From Brachypodium distachyon (Eukaryota > Streptophyta > Magnoliopsida > Poales > Poaceae), in the NCBI RefSeq assembly GCF_000005505.3, contig NC_016133.3, forward strand, positions 44,667,237 to 44,731,236: a stretch of DNA of 64,000 nt, read 5' to 3'. This document shows, piece after piece, positions 22,401 through 34,099 of this stretch. Numbering within the stretch: the first letter of the stretch is position 1; every line of letters begins with the position of its first letter. The translations under genes were made by a program, and so were the position numbers. A model generated the notes under the pieces. It saw nothing but the letters and a program-made list of their open reading frames with translations. It was not told the DNA's origin and ran no database searches.

Positions 22401-23940
22401 CTGGTAGTGGTTACCTCAGCCATGCCATTAATTTATATCTTCGCTGTAAGTCCTGGAAACAATATTTTTTCCTTAAACTTATGTTACATTTTGCGTAGCA
22501 AAATTTCAACTGTCCCCCCTATAACTGTTTGTCTCAGATTTGCTGAATTATTAATTTAATGGAAGAATTAGCTCAGAATGATATTTGCTTAAGTAAATTC
22601 TTACAAAATTTATTTATCTTTCAGACAAACCTGATCTTGATGAATTACAACATTTCTTGGAGTTTCAAGTGCCTCTACAATGGGCGCCACTGTTCAATGA
22701 GCTTGTCCTTGGGCCTCAAAAGAGAAAAGGCTCATACCCTTCATTGCAGTTCAGATTCCTTGGCCCCAAACTTCGAGTCAGCACTTCTCAGGTACAAGAA
22801 TGTTTATTTCCCTAGTAGGTTTTCAAATGCATGTGTTCATATTTATATTTATGTTGATAAATAGTACATTCACATTTTATTTGGGCTAGGGATTCACACG
22901 CACTTTATTCGAACTGTCTTCTTTAGAGAAAGTACGGATAGTATACATTTCTTAATACAAAAAATTACAAAAGAGAGGTGAAATAGCTCAAAATGAACGA
23001 AGCCACGACATTTACTGGAACACAATAAAGTTGAGCGATATTCAGGTCTAGCTACGTATGTTGCTGGGGGGGGGGGTGACAAATGGGATTTTCAGCAATT
23101 TGATCCTTGCTGGAGTCTTAATTCTCAGTTATCCATCGAGAAAGAATTGAGGACTGCTACTTTTCACTACATTTGAGCTTCCGTCTAGTGTTAACTTATA
23201 TGTTTTTATTGTTCCAGGTATCTAGTACCCAGAAGCCTGTTGTTGGCCTTCGGTTATATCTTGAGGGTAGGAAGTGCAATCGGTTGGCCATCCATGTTCA
23301 GCACCTCTCTAGTGTCCCAAGCATGCTTGGAGACTCGATGGCCTCTTCGATGTCAGAGTGGCGTGAGTCGGAAGAGAATGACCCAGGGTACATTGAGGCC
23401 ATCCAGTGGAAGAGTTACTCATGTGTTTCCACATCTGCCGTAAAGTACAACCCCGAGTGGCATAAGAGAGTTTCTGGTGGAGCTTTCATCGTCACCGGTG
23501 CGCAGCTCGTCACAAAGGGAACCTGGGCAAGGAAGGTTCTCCATCTGCGGCTCCTCTACACGCACATCCCAAACTGCACCGTACACAAGTCAGAGTGGAC
23601 CCGGGCACCGGCAGCATCTCACAAGGGAAGCTTCCTGACAACAATAAGCACAACTCTGAGCTCTCCTTTCATGCATCGCAACGCGCAGCCTGCCCCAAAG
23701 CATGAGCCGGCACAACTGAATTCAGGTGTTTACCCTGACGGACCACCCGTCCCTCTTCAGTCAAGGAAGCTCCTGAAATTCGTCGACATGTCAGAGGTGG
23801 TGAAGGGGCCGCATGATGTCCCTGGGCACTGGCTGGTGACTGCTGCCAAGCTTGTGAAGGAAGGGGGGAAGATCGGATTGCATGTGAAGTTTTCTCTGCT
23901 CAATTATGATACAGAGCAGCCACTGTATGAAGTATCATGA
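19489..23940 (+). CDS. MACPF domain-containing protein (plant CAD1/NSL1 family)
   Basis: Seven exons with GT-AG introns and consistent phases give 611 codons: 19489-19728, 21043-21281, 21812-22013, 22095-22175, 22262-22445, 22625-22791 and 23218-23940. The product has the plant MACPF layout. It starts with a short FDLTSDFRLRF N-terminus, then GDRIRFRSDVLEFNQ and SGYFNALFDLTG, the LAFDGYFISLF helix, the signature YGTHIIVEMAVGGQD, and a cysteine-poor C-terminal domain ending in KFSLLNYDTEQPLYEVS. Length matches the usual ~600 residues. Plant family members (CAD1, NSL1 and paralogues) restrain salicylic-acid-linked cell death. A membrane pore activity is not shown for most of them. An in-frame upstream ATG at 19435 is possible, but 19489 fits family starts better. 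Intron 2 contains a Stowaway MITE. The subfamily is not assigned. Confidence 0.9.
21614..21726. mobile_element. Stowaway MITE in intron 2 of the MACPF gene
   Basis: The ends are CTCCCTCCGACTGGTATTAC and its near inverted complement (…AATTCCAGCCGGAGGGAG). TA flanks both sides (21612-21613 and 21727-21728). The length of 113 bases and the internal GTATCTA…TAGATAC foldback are typical of grass Stowaway families. Confidence 0.85.
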
Positions 23941-25068
23941 GTTGATCATTGTAGATAGCGCAGGTTGTTGTTCATCTTTGTAGTTGTCAGGATTTTGGGA
24001 GCAGCATTAGGATATTTTTTTTACCAATTTTTTTGCCTACAGAAAATGTATAAATGACAGACAATAAACAAAGAGCACCGTATTGACAATGCTCCATTCT
24101 TTTCTTTTCCCCTTTTTTGCCGTGTAACTAGAGTATCTGCTTGTAAATTATGATATATATGACTATTTTATACTGACTCAGTATGACTGTTTTTTCTTTT
24201 TTGAGAACAACACAGTACGCTGATCTGATAAACTGAATAGCCTGCCTAGGGCCGAAACAACCTGAACGCAACGCAAAGACCTTTTTGACTGAAAACCGCA
24301 TAGACCTTGGGCCTAGGCATTCCTCACCAGTCACCTTCACGAGGAAACATGAGCCTATTACTGGATGCCCAGCTTCAAACTCACCGAGCAAGCGAGGGAT
24401 GCACAACATACAATGATACAAACAGGGAGCTGCTCTTATGCCTCCATCTACAAAGGAAGTTGCAGAACGCGGGCTCCAAGATTGGAATATAGAAGCTCAT
24501 AATTTCCATCGTAGTAATGGGTTTTGCGCACCCCCTGGCTGGCAAAGCCCCCAGATCCTGCTTAGATACCTCTGAATATGTTGAATCAGTTTTTTCCCTA
24601 AAAGAAAGAACTAAGCTGACTGCACCCTTTTCTACATGGGAAAAGAGCTGATTATAGCCTTGTGTCAACAACCCCAAAAAACTCAACTGACTACAACCAT
24701 TTCTGTGAAAAAAACAACTGACAAGAACCAGCCCACTCATTCATGAACGGCCGGTAACAAAATCCCTGCCGTGTTTGACACTCGACGGCAGGAGAATCGT
24801 TTTCCCGGAGAGCACAACGACATTTTATTTCACGGAGATTACAGTGGCATTTCCACTCTAGGTGTGACAGGGTGTAGGCCGCGATGACAGGGTTGCGCGC
24901 AGGCGCAGCAAGCCATGAGAGGAGGAAATAAATGGCTAGTTGAGGGTCGCCGGAGAACATTGAAAGAGCTTGTGTACCGTATCAAGACTAACATCTCACG
25001 AATTACAAAACACATCAGCAACCCTTTCAAGATTCAACACAGCATGTGGCATTATATACTGTATCATT
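23941..25068. other. 3' region of the MACPF gene and intergenic DNA
   Basis: The first ~200 bases are an AT-rich 3'UTR candidate. No further gene or transposon ends were recognised up to the border of the duplicated PP2C segment at about 25069. Confidence 0.4.
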
Positions 25069-25455
25069 ACTATGTCTTCATTGCAAGTAACACTAAACAT
25101 CAGACATGAAAGACCAGAACATAAAACGTACTCCGTACTCTACTGCATAGACTAGAAACTTCCCCTGTTAAGCATCTTTGATAGAGTCAAAATCCAACAT
25201 CAGAACAAGCAAACCAAGTGCGTGAATCAAAGTGGCCCTCAGGCAAAAATCTCTAGCAAAACTCCAATGTGAGGTACTATTACGACCTGACCCTGGAAGT
25301 ATGAGCGACCTATCATCCTACAGTGTATCAGCAACACATCAACTCAGTCTTCGAGAAAGAGGAAAAGATAGCACTGCAACCTGCAGATTAACCCTCCCAA
25401 CTTAGTGTATCAGCTTTCTCTTCTTGATCAAAATTCAAACTCTGGCGTGCAACCA

Positions 25456-28400
25456 TCATTCCTGCTCGGAGAAACCCTGCTTGGAGCTTTCTGCAATAAA
25501 GAACAAGCTGGGTTGCGCTTTCGCTTCGACGATCTCGTTGTTACTGCCAGCTCTGGCTTCCCCGCTGGTGTCGGCAATGTCACTGGGGGCGTCCTCGGGC
25601 TCGAGGCCGGGTGGAGGTGGAGGAGAACCAATCCGCGCGCCGTCCTTGAACCCGACCAGTATTACAGTGGAATTGTCCTCCGACCTCAGGCATAGATCTT
25701 GAAGTGTCCCACAGATGGCACGCGGATCTGTCATCCCCTGCGTTCATCACAACAATCGTGTGAGCAAATGCAAAACATGCCATTGCTATGGTCCCGAAAT
25801 TATATTTCAGCAGGTCGAATAGAGCAGCAGATCGTATTGATAGGACATATATTCAGTACCAAATACTACTACACACGAGGAGTCATTCCTTGAAACAACA
25901 CTATGGCACCCAATATATTTTCTTCATCTGGTACAATGTTTATTTCTAACGTATTACTCCAATGACAAGCAGAAAAAGAAAAGAGAGGAAACAAGACTCA
26001 CATTTTGTAAGCATGTGTGTACAATCTCAACCGCCTTCTGACTTGTCATGACATCCCTGAAGAAGAAGAAAAAGAAAAACAAGATAGATGTGTAATTTTG
26101 CTATGGTAATATATAAACGAAAGTACAAATAAAGTACAGTATGAAACAGAAGAACAAAAATCAAACATATTGTGCTAACTAGTGAGCTGGCTTTACTCCC
26201 TCATTAGTTTAGAATTCTCCCGCAGGAACAGAAAACTAAGCACAATTCCTATTGGTGTAAATGTGTCATGAAGCACTAAGGTTGTTAATGACAGAGATAA
26301 GTCCAAAATATGAAGCTGCGAATGTCCAAATAGCAAAGTCAAGCAGACATAATACCATCCAAATTAATAATTATCTGGGCACTACAAAGCACTAGCTAGC
26401 TAACCCAGGAATTGGCAGATGTTATTCTGTTCAGAAAACTTCAATTCAGGAAAGAACATTAAATCCTCCAGTTCAAGAAATAATACAAAACTGAATTACA
26501 CATGGCTTCGAAGTAACTCGAAATCAGAAGATGACAATCCGGGGCACATCAAATGTATATCTAAAGCAACATGTGCAAACCTCCCAGAATAAATACTTGA
26601 AACAAGCATAGATATTGCACTTGGAAACAAGTACGGAGTACAAAAAATAACAACTTAGAAACAAGTACTAGATGAAACTAGTCTAAGATGAAACAAGCAT
26701 GAATATTGCACTTAGATGTACTAGTCTAAGATGAAACAAGCATGAATATTGCACTTAGACAAATTTGAGACAAGAATTTAGGATCGGAGGGAGTACTAGT
26801 CTAAGATGAAACAAGCATGAATATTGCACTTAGAAACAAGTATAAAAAAATAACCACTTGTGTTGTTTTTGTCAGGATTTACCAGATACCATCACTTGCA
26901 ATTAGAAGAAAATCAGTATCATCAGTTATGTTCACCTAGAAACAAAAATAAGAGACCAATTCCATCAGATCACGCCCATCTTAAACTTACAATCAGCTAG
27001 CTAACATAATTAAAAACTTACAGCGCGGATGCTAGGATTGCATGTCACCATTTGTTCTGCAGGAGCCAAAGTTTTGTTCTGCTTGTACTGAAAATCACCT
27101 GAAATGTAAGCAGCCAAAATGCCCATCAACAGTGAAACAGATTGTGTGCAACCAGCAAAAAGGAAACCAGATAAGACTATACCAATGGCTCTGGACATGG
27201 CTAATTTTCCATCAACACGGTAGACACCCCATTCTGTCGCGACTACTCGCCCTTCTTGAATCTTAGCGAACCCATCCCTGCGTACTTGTCCTCCTGCTGC
27301 TCGAATTCTCGCCCTTTCATTTCGGTGGTTTGGTTTGTGATCAATGGATAGATTGATTGCCTTTGGATAAAATGGATATAAGGATTGTCAGGCACCACTT
27401 GAGTGCATTCATTATGACAATATTGGAAGCCCCACCCAGAAATTTGACAAGAAAATAGTCACTATACCTGACCATTCCTTGAGAGTACGCAACGGGAATC
27501 ACCAACATTACCAACAATGATCTGGTTGCCTCTAATGATAGCCACACATGCCGTGCTTCCTTCATCTTGGGGCCCAATGTAACGTGCCTGAAAAATAAAT
27601 TCCAAACTGAAGTATGCAACAAAACAGTTTCATAATCTTATGGAGAAAAAGGCTGCCAAGAAACGAAGTGCCATCCATGAGAAGAACATTTATGATGTGA
27701 CCTTCGATAAAAGAAGCAAACTGGTATGAAATCAAAAGATAAATTCGAACATGAAAATGAGTTATTTGTCATATAATACCTTAATGGTAGTATGATCAGA
27801 CCAGAGTGCAATGATAACATTGGTGCATTTGGCTTCAGATTCAGTAAAATAGGTACATGATATAACAAATAGTTGGGTAAGGAGATAGATATATCAATAT
27901 ATCACTGCCAACTCCAAAGCACATCTTGGAGAAGCACAGTATATCTTCCTTATCATACTGACAATCCCTTCCAGTCCCTTTTTACACATGATAATATGAA
28001 GCATTATCCAAGAGATGAAATTTTTATTAACTTCTTCGACAGCTGGATGCTTAAAGAACATTCAGGAATTGATATATCACCTTCAAGGGCCAAGCAGCAC
28101 AAAGACTAGTCCTGAGACACCTCATCAAATAGGAATAACCACGAGGATTAGCTAACACCCTCCATTCGTCCGATTGATGCAACTGCTCATCAACTCTGCA
28201 ACAGTTAAGCAAGAACCTAATTACATATTCCGTATTTGCACATGCAACAAGTGAACTTATGTAGAAATTGCAACTCTGAAAATAGGTATATGCTTGGCTT
28301 TTTTTATGTAGCCAAAAATGTAGAGTACATGATTTACTCATACAAGAACTAACCTGAAAAACACATGTTCCATTGCGGCAGCCGGATTGTTGACATAGTC

Positions 28401-29462
28401 TGGATCATTGACAAGCTCAACATGAAACTGTTTTGCGCAATACAATGCTACTTCAGCTCCTGAAATATAAAATATAAAACTCAGTCATTATCTAATGTAT
28501 GAGTATATATAACAGAAAACGAAGGGTGAATCTACCATATGTGTGTGCAAGCTCATATTTCAAAACAATATGAAGAACAACACTAGCTCAAATATCTTTA
28601 CAGTATACGTGTTTGACTGGAAAGAAAGCATACATCCAAGTACAAGATATATTCCTAAAACAATGTGGAAAAAGTTTAGCATCATTCATGTTATCCCTGT
28701 GGTATCTTAGCACAGAATTGGTTACATATATTGATCATGTACTTCCTCCGTCCAACAAAGGATTGTCTCAACTTTGACTAAATTTGAATGCATCTATACA
28801 CTAAGTCATGTCTAGATACATCCAAATTTTGACAAACTTGAGACATTTTTTGTTGGACGGAGGGAGTATGTTGAACTGTAGCATCATAAAGAATTGATTC
28901 ATCTCGATTGTACTAAACGTTGAAAATTATGGCATAACTAGTAAACCGTAAGCATGAAGTGATATAATGCTAATACACAAATGCACGTGATCTGTAATTC
29001 TAGATAACTATCAGGTGTATAATTGTTTAATGAAAGAACTCCTTTAATCAGACATTGTCAGTTATGCTGATAGCTGAAAGGTTTGGATTTTGTTGTGATA
29101 TTATTAGTAAAGATCAAACCTCCATGGCCATCGTAAACACCAAAGAATGATGTAGACTGGGAACCATCTAGATCTAGGATGGCTGCATGCTGAAATAAGA
29201 AGGTGCAATCAAGTTCAGTATTTCACCACATTTCAAGCTTAATTGATCATATAATTTCTAGAACCATCATCCCAATAATCTTAAAAATACTGCCTAGAAC
29301 TATCATCCCTATAATCTTATAAAGTACTGCAATAATATTACTCACAGCATCTTCCATTTGTTCACGCCATCCTTGCATAGATGAGGTGCCATACTTAATC
29401 GAGTCATTCTCTCCTGCGGTAGAAAACTTGGATGTTACGGGAAGGCTAGCAGCCGCACCCAT
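25456..29462 (-). CDS. Protein phosphatase 2C, copy A
   Basis: Ten coding exons (minus strand) join in phase to 390 codons: 29462-29346, 29189-29120, 28459-28354, 28195-28081, 27597-27478, 27360-27183, 27098-27022, 26935-26883, 26056-26002 and 25737-25456. All PP2C/PPM motifs are present. They are [13 protein letters not shown] with Arg33 and Glu37/Asp38, [10 protein letters not shown] with Asp59, [26 protein letters not shown] with Asp183, [20 protein letters not shown] and [11 protein letters not shown]. These supply the two metal sites and the phosphate-binding Arg, so an active Ser/Thr phosphatase is expected. Length is normal for plant PP2Cs of this clade (soluble, no transmembrane segment seen). 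The C-terminal tail after the catalytic fold is Pro/Glu-rich and likely disordered. A 16-nt UTR piece (29463-29478) follows the acceptor CTTTCAG, and the upstream UTR exon lies near 30813-30885. Confidence 0.92.
26668..26840. repeat. Three near-identical ~40-bp units in intron 8 of PP2C copy A
   Basis: The unit CTAGTCTAAGATGAAACAAG…TTGCACTTAG occurs at about 26680-26720, 26722-26760 and 26798-26834. Between the second and third lies the right half of a Stowaway MITE (…ATCGGAGGGAG). Copy B has a single unit and a complete MITE, so the triplication and the loss of the MITE left half are changes of copy A. Confidence 0.7.
28742..28866. mobile_element. Stowaway MITE in intron 2 of PP2C copy A
   Basis: The element starts TTCCTCCGTCCAACAAAGG and ends …TTTTGTTGGACGGAGGGAG. 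TA flanks both sides (28740-28741 and 28867-28868). The matching intron of copy B (near 44060) lacks it, so it was inserted after the duplication or lost imprecisely from copy B. Confidence 0.85.
29265..29340. repeat. Short tandem duplication next to PP2C exon 1 (copy A)
   Basis: The phrase CTAGAACCATCATCCCAATA is repeated as CTAGAACTATCATCCCTATA about 38 bases later, directly downstream of coding exon 1. The same doublet is present in copy B (44457-44520), so it predates the segmental duplication. Confidence 0.6.
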
Positions 29463-30812
29463 TACAGGGTTATCTTTCCTGAAAGATTTCAGTATGAGTA
29501 CAACAGCCTAGAAATCGTTATCAGCAAAAACTAGAAAGCTTATAGACTGAACATACTGCACATCGCAGAATGCATATATACCCACAAACTTGATTGAACA
29601 CATATATGCCACTATTTGCAGAGTTTAAAGCATTTCTAAGGCAGGGTGTACTCAAGCTTGGATACAGAACCTCCCTGAGTGCATCACGGGATGTTTATGT
29701 AATGAGGAAATTGCATTATTCAGGTGTACTAACGGGATGCAGGGCTTTGTATTGAACAGTTCACACAAGAATTAAACCGAAACCCATGGCCACTGTGAAC
29801 AATAAACATGGCCAAGAAAACAAATATAGAAAATGATAACAACAGTGTAGGCATAGATGTGAGCTTGCTCACATATAGTCACATTAGCATCCAGGAAGAT
29901 ATAAGAAGAAGAAAGTTGCTGTCTAACTTTAAAGATGCACTACAGGTACTATGACGGTAACCAACTACTTAAGCATTAAAAACTGACGCGGCGCACCGTG
30001 GCCAGGGAGAAGAAACCAACACAAGACAAGTGAAATCTCTTATGTACGACAAGGATCGAAAGCCTTTTGAAGAAGAGAAACATGCAGACGGATTTAGAAC
30101 AGTAATTAGCAGTTAACAGAGCGTAATGATGAACAGAGCAACAAAACCCAGCGGGATTAAGAAACAGATGGTGCAAATACCAAATCCATTCGTACGCGCT
30201 GCGAAGAAATTGCTATTTCTGGACACCGCACTAAATATATAAAAACAAAGCAATTAATAGAACAACAGTTGACATCGAGTTACCATGCACTTCATTGGTG
30301 TAGCATGCATGCACCGAGAAGATAAAAAGTTCAATCCGGTTTCGATCGAGAAGAGAATAGAGATCACTACGGTGTTGGGGTGCTCGTTGAACTCCTCCAA
30401 CAAACCCCATCATCAACCGCAAAAGCAACAACAGCATCGACCACAAAAAATGATACGGAAGAGAGGCTATTAGAGATGAAGAATCGAGTCTCGGTGGTTT
30501 TAACCTCCTCTTCTTCCTTACTAGCAACTGCAAAAACAAAAACAAAAGGCAGCAACGAAAAAGTACAGGAAGCGAGGAACACGATTGAACAGGGATTGAA
30601 GAAGCGGGGAAACAGCAGCACGCAAGCATTGGAGAAGCACGCAAACAGCAGCACATAATGCAGGAAAGCGAGAACAGAGGCCAGAGGGGGGGTGAAGAGA
30701 AGAAGGATCTTACGGCCAGGGTTCGCGTTTCTGTTGGAGAGGAGAAGGAGAAGGAGATTGGAAGGGAAGGGGAGGGGAGGAGAGATGAAATGCGGGGAGA
30801 TGGTCTCCTCAC

Positions 30813-30885
30813 CTTTCCGCTGCTCCAGAGAAGAGAATCGAAAGTGGTTATGCTGCAGCAGAGCCTGCAGAGAGCCCAGAGGTGA
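30813..30885 (-). other. Probable 5'UTR exon of PP2C copy A
   Basis: On the minus strand a strong donor GCGGAAAG|GTGAGG lies at 30813/30812. The acceptor TTTCAG|GAAAG just upstream of the ATG (29478) would complete a ~1.3-kb UTR intron. The upper end is set only by distance from the TATA box at 30911-30919. The same donor and acceptor are kept in copy B (46018, 44688). Confidence 0.5.
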
Positions 30886-30910
30886 GGCGCATGCAGACGG
30901 AGGCGCAGCA

Positions 30911-30919
30911 AATATATAA
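30911..30919 (-). promoter_or_regulatory. TATA box of PP2C copy A
   Basis: On the minus strand the sequence reads TTATATATT, about 25-35 bases upstream of the inferred UTR exon. In copy B the aligned site reads CTACATATT (46113-46122), so the TATA match is broken there. Confidence 0.5.
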
Positions 30920-31481
30920 CGTGGTCTCGTTTCCTTCGCCCGGGCGTGTCCGGATCCGTCCGATCCCCGCGCGTGCCTGGTGCGGCCGATCCAACGGTTC
31001 GGGTGCCACCGTCGTGCGCCCCGCGTGGCCTCGGACCCACTCGACCGGCCCTGACCGGTGGGTCCGCAAGCGCCCTTGCTGATTGGATGCGCGTGCAGGG
31101 TAGTACAGCTCACGTGACCGCCACCGCCATTCCGGATTTCGCCGCCGCGCTCCTGAGAATAATACCAGGGTGCCCAGCCGGCGAAGAGGCTAATCGGAGC
31201 TAGCGCCCCCGCGCCGTGGCCGTCGCCGTTGGTTCCTTCTCCCACCCCTTTGTGCCTCTGCTGCCTCCGGCCTCCGGCTGTGTGCTGAACCCAAATCCAA
31301 CCCATAGGTACGGCGGTAGCGCTCTCGGAACCAAGGCGAGCAGACACTGGGGTCGTTGCTGGCGGCGGCGGTGGGTGGTGGGCTCATGCGTTGCGATGCT
31401 GGGCTCTGTGGGCTATGCTGTCTACTGCACGTAAACCGCGGTTCGGGCAGCTAGCGCAGTAGCACTCACCGCATGTTAAAA

Positions 31482-32218
31482 GAGTAAAGTCCATTTCAAA
31501 CCCGGTTGTAGAACCCAATCGAATTTTGACCTGCAAATCACTGAATTTGAACTTAGCACCTTGAATTTTCTAATCCTGGTCATTAGTGTCCTTAAGTGGT
31601 TTGCCAAACTGGGATCCATGATCCCACACCCACCAAACTGTTCAGAATGAATACTTCAGAAGAAAAAAAAGACAAAAAAGAGACTTGATCAAAATTGATA
31701 CCAATGAGAGAAATTAACTGGAAATTGAGTTTATCAACGCATCCACATAGGCATAATACTTTCTTCCAAGATTTCGCGGACTCCATGAAATCCACCTCGT
31801 GGCCTTCACGCCATGCGCAAAGACAGTACTTCGTTGGCTCATACTCCATCGGATCTTCACGATACGGCACCAGCGAACGCCTATCTCCCACGGTGCCTCT
31901 CACCCATCGACGACCGCCGCTCGACACACACCCGGATGACATCTCCACCGCCGCCGCCGCCGACTGCGGGGCGCCTAGTTTTTGTCCTGGAAATGCAAAC
32001 TGTTAGTTTCTTATTTTGAAGCGGTAAACCTTCTTATCCAGCATGGCCTAAACAATCCCAGCTTAGACCCTGCCACGTCAGCAATCCCGAGGCTAATCCT
32101 ACTTAAGGGCACTAATGACCGGGATTTGAGAGTTCAGGGTGCTAAGTTCAGGGATTTGCAGGTTAGGGTTCGATTGAGTCCACCTCTACAAGCACAGGGT
32201 TTAAAATGGACTTTACTC
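31482..32218. mobile_element. MULE-like element with ~110-bp terminal inverted repeats and gene-like cargo
   Basis: The left arm (GAGTAAAGTCCATTTCAAAC… to about 31595) is matched in inverted orientation by the right arm (about 32100-32218, …GTTTAAAATGGACTTTACTC). These are long TIRs as in Mutator-like elements. The flanks ATGTTAAAA and TCTTTAAAA agree at 6 of 9 positions, a weak candidate for an old 9-bp duplication. No transposase is seen. The interior on the minus strand (31592-31948) is a 118-codon open frame with the motif DFMESAKSWKKVLCLCGC, which looks like a captured host-gene fragment (Pack-MULE style), family unknown. Confidence 0.55.
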
Positions 32219-32809
32219 TCTTTAAAAAGTCAAAATTTAATTGGCACACGCGTGTCATTTTGCTCTATCAGGGGCAAAAGAAATCTGCGTGGACTGCGTG
32301 CATGCATATTCGTAGAATTCAAAAATTTAAAATATTTTGCACCTCAACTCGTATATCTGATTTATGATCCATTTCCATCATCAACATTCTCCCGATGAGT
32401 AGAGCGACTTTTTTCAACCATGTTAGTTACCACAACATGGTTCTCGATCCATCAGTGTTGAGCACTTACCTAAAGAAAATAGTGTTGAACAAGAGTTACT
32501 GGTCAAGAATTATGGAACGGAGGGAGTATGAAAGATCCCTAAGGTCGACTAGATGGAGGTTTGAACATGCCACTAAGAAATTTTAAAATTTCTTTTGAAA
32601 TTAATTAGGATACAAACAATCAAACATAGGGTTCACTAAAACGTCTAAATGATGATCAACCCTAGAATGATGCAATAGGCGAAGCACAAGCAAGCTTATA
32701 ATGTAATCAATTGGAACTTGCTAGAATGTAAAGGGAAAAATGATGCCGGATGGTGAAGACGAACAATTATCCCGGAGTTCCATTCTTTGGGATGTGTACG
32801 TCTCCGTTT
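32219..32809. other. Intergenic; degenerate Stowaway end near 32515
   Basis: No gene is recognised. TATGGAACGGAGGGAGTATG at 32513-32531 resembles the right terminus of a Stowaway MITE with its TA. A matching left end is not clear. Confidence 0.35.
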
Positions 32810-32951
32810 GGGGCCCTGTTCGTTTCTTCCCTAACCCCGTCAATCCAAGTGGAATGGCAGGGATTGGGAGGGATTCTAGTTCATTTTCCCATCAAACCCT
32901 CCTAATCCCTCTCAATCCAAGGGGATTGATCCAAAAACGAACGAGCCCTGG
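32810..32951. mobile_element. MITE-like foldback element
   Basis: The ends are inverted repeats: GGGGCCCTGTTCGTTTCTTCC at the left and …AAAAACGAACGAGCCCTGG at the right. Inner AATCCAAGTGG and CAATCCAAGGGG motifs lie within. The length of about 140 bases has no coding capacity. No convincing target duplication was seen, so the superfamily is left open. Confidence 0.55.
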
Positions 32952-33130
32952 AGAGGTGTGGCACCACAAATGTCACCGGTGCCACAAATGCTCACATTAT
33001 TCTCCTCTCACCGCAGTCCCCTCTCCAGTAGTTGTGCACCGCTCCGTTTGTCCTCCTCACCGTGTGCCTCTCCTCCTCCAGTTCCACAAGGCTCTATTTG
33101 TTCTGCCTTGTGGAGCAGCTGACCAACACC

Positions 33131-34081
33131 TGTTAGAATTTGGTGGGCCTATCAGCCCAAGCCCAAGTTTTAATAAATTCTAAAAATCTCAAAGGCCCAT
33201 TCATGAAGTGGGATGAGGGGAGTGGGAATGGAAATAGTCCCATCTTGCTAGTTTACAGTGAGTGAGACCAACATATAAGGAATGTTGCTTCTTACCTATT
33301 GAGCAAGTGAGCAAGGGAAATCCCCACGCGCGCTCCTCCTCCTACTCCGCTCGCCTTGCCTCGCCTCGCCTCGTCACGACGCACGCGCGCTGCGTTTCGT
33401 GGTTTGAGTTTGAGGCCGTGACGGGTCGGGTCGGTGCAGTGCTTCCTATCTTTGTCACGCGCGCGAGGTATTTTTAGAATCTCTTACGGACGCTTGCAGA
33501 TTTTGTGGAGTCGGTTCAAGTTTCCTAAACCGAACCGACCTATACCTACGTGACTATATATACAGCCGCCCCGTCACTCCAATCGGTACGCAACACAACG
33601 GAGCTAGGGTTTTGCTTGTCTCTCGCTTTTGCACCGTCGTCGTAGTCTACTCCATCCCGAACGCCGGCGTGCACCCGCGATCGGGAGAGCAGGTCTGTGG
33701 AACCTTTCGCCTTTGCGATCCTATACGGGAGAGGGTGAATAAGGTTTTTGGGAAGCGCTCCGCGCGACTGCTCGCTTCCCTGCAACCACGGGTCGTCTGC
33801 CTCCTCGAACCGGCGAGTGCGCGATGCGCCGCCATCTTCTTCGTCAACAACTTCGTCAAGCGAACGCAACAGCAACGGCTTCCTCTCCACCGCAACAGTA
33901 CATACATTGTGATTCGATCTGTTGTTTAGTTATGATCTGCCAGTTCATATTGCTGTTCATTGGGATGTTTAATACTTCTACTATTTTCGAGATGCATCTG
34001 TTAGTTGCTATTGTCGTCATGATCTATATTCTGGAATTATTTATTGAATTTTTATTCTTGAAATTGCTTAATTTTTCAACA
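33131..34081 (+). repeat. Left LTR of the copia element
   Basis: 951 bases, TG…CA ends, with a TATATATA box near 33547 followed by a GC-rich transcribed-type stretch. It contains about 25 bases near its 3' end that are absent from the right LTR. Confidence 0.9.
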
Positions 34082-34099
34082 ATCCAAAAACCTCATTGT

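Larger units (their letters stand above)
25069..31432 (-). repeat. Segmental duplication, copy A (PP2C locus)
   Basis: This segment aligns end to end, including introns, 5'UTR and promoter, with 40543-46707 in the same orientation. Homology begins at TATGTCTTCATTGCAA (25071) and fades after GTCTACTGCACG (31432). Copies differ by point changes, small indels and a few MITE differences. The duplication is direct and both genes read on the minus strand. Confidence 0.85.

Noticed and set aside
30231..31347. Long minus-strand open frames (269 and 326 codons) upstream of PP2C copy A
   Set aside because: They span the inferred promoter, UTR exon and UTR intron, are Ser/Phe/Leu-rich without domains, and the aligned frames in copy B are not conserved in protein terms.
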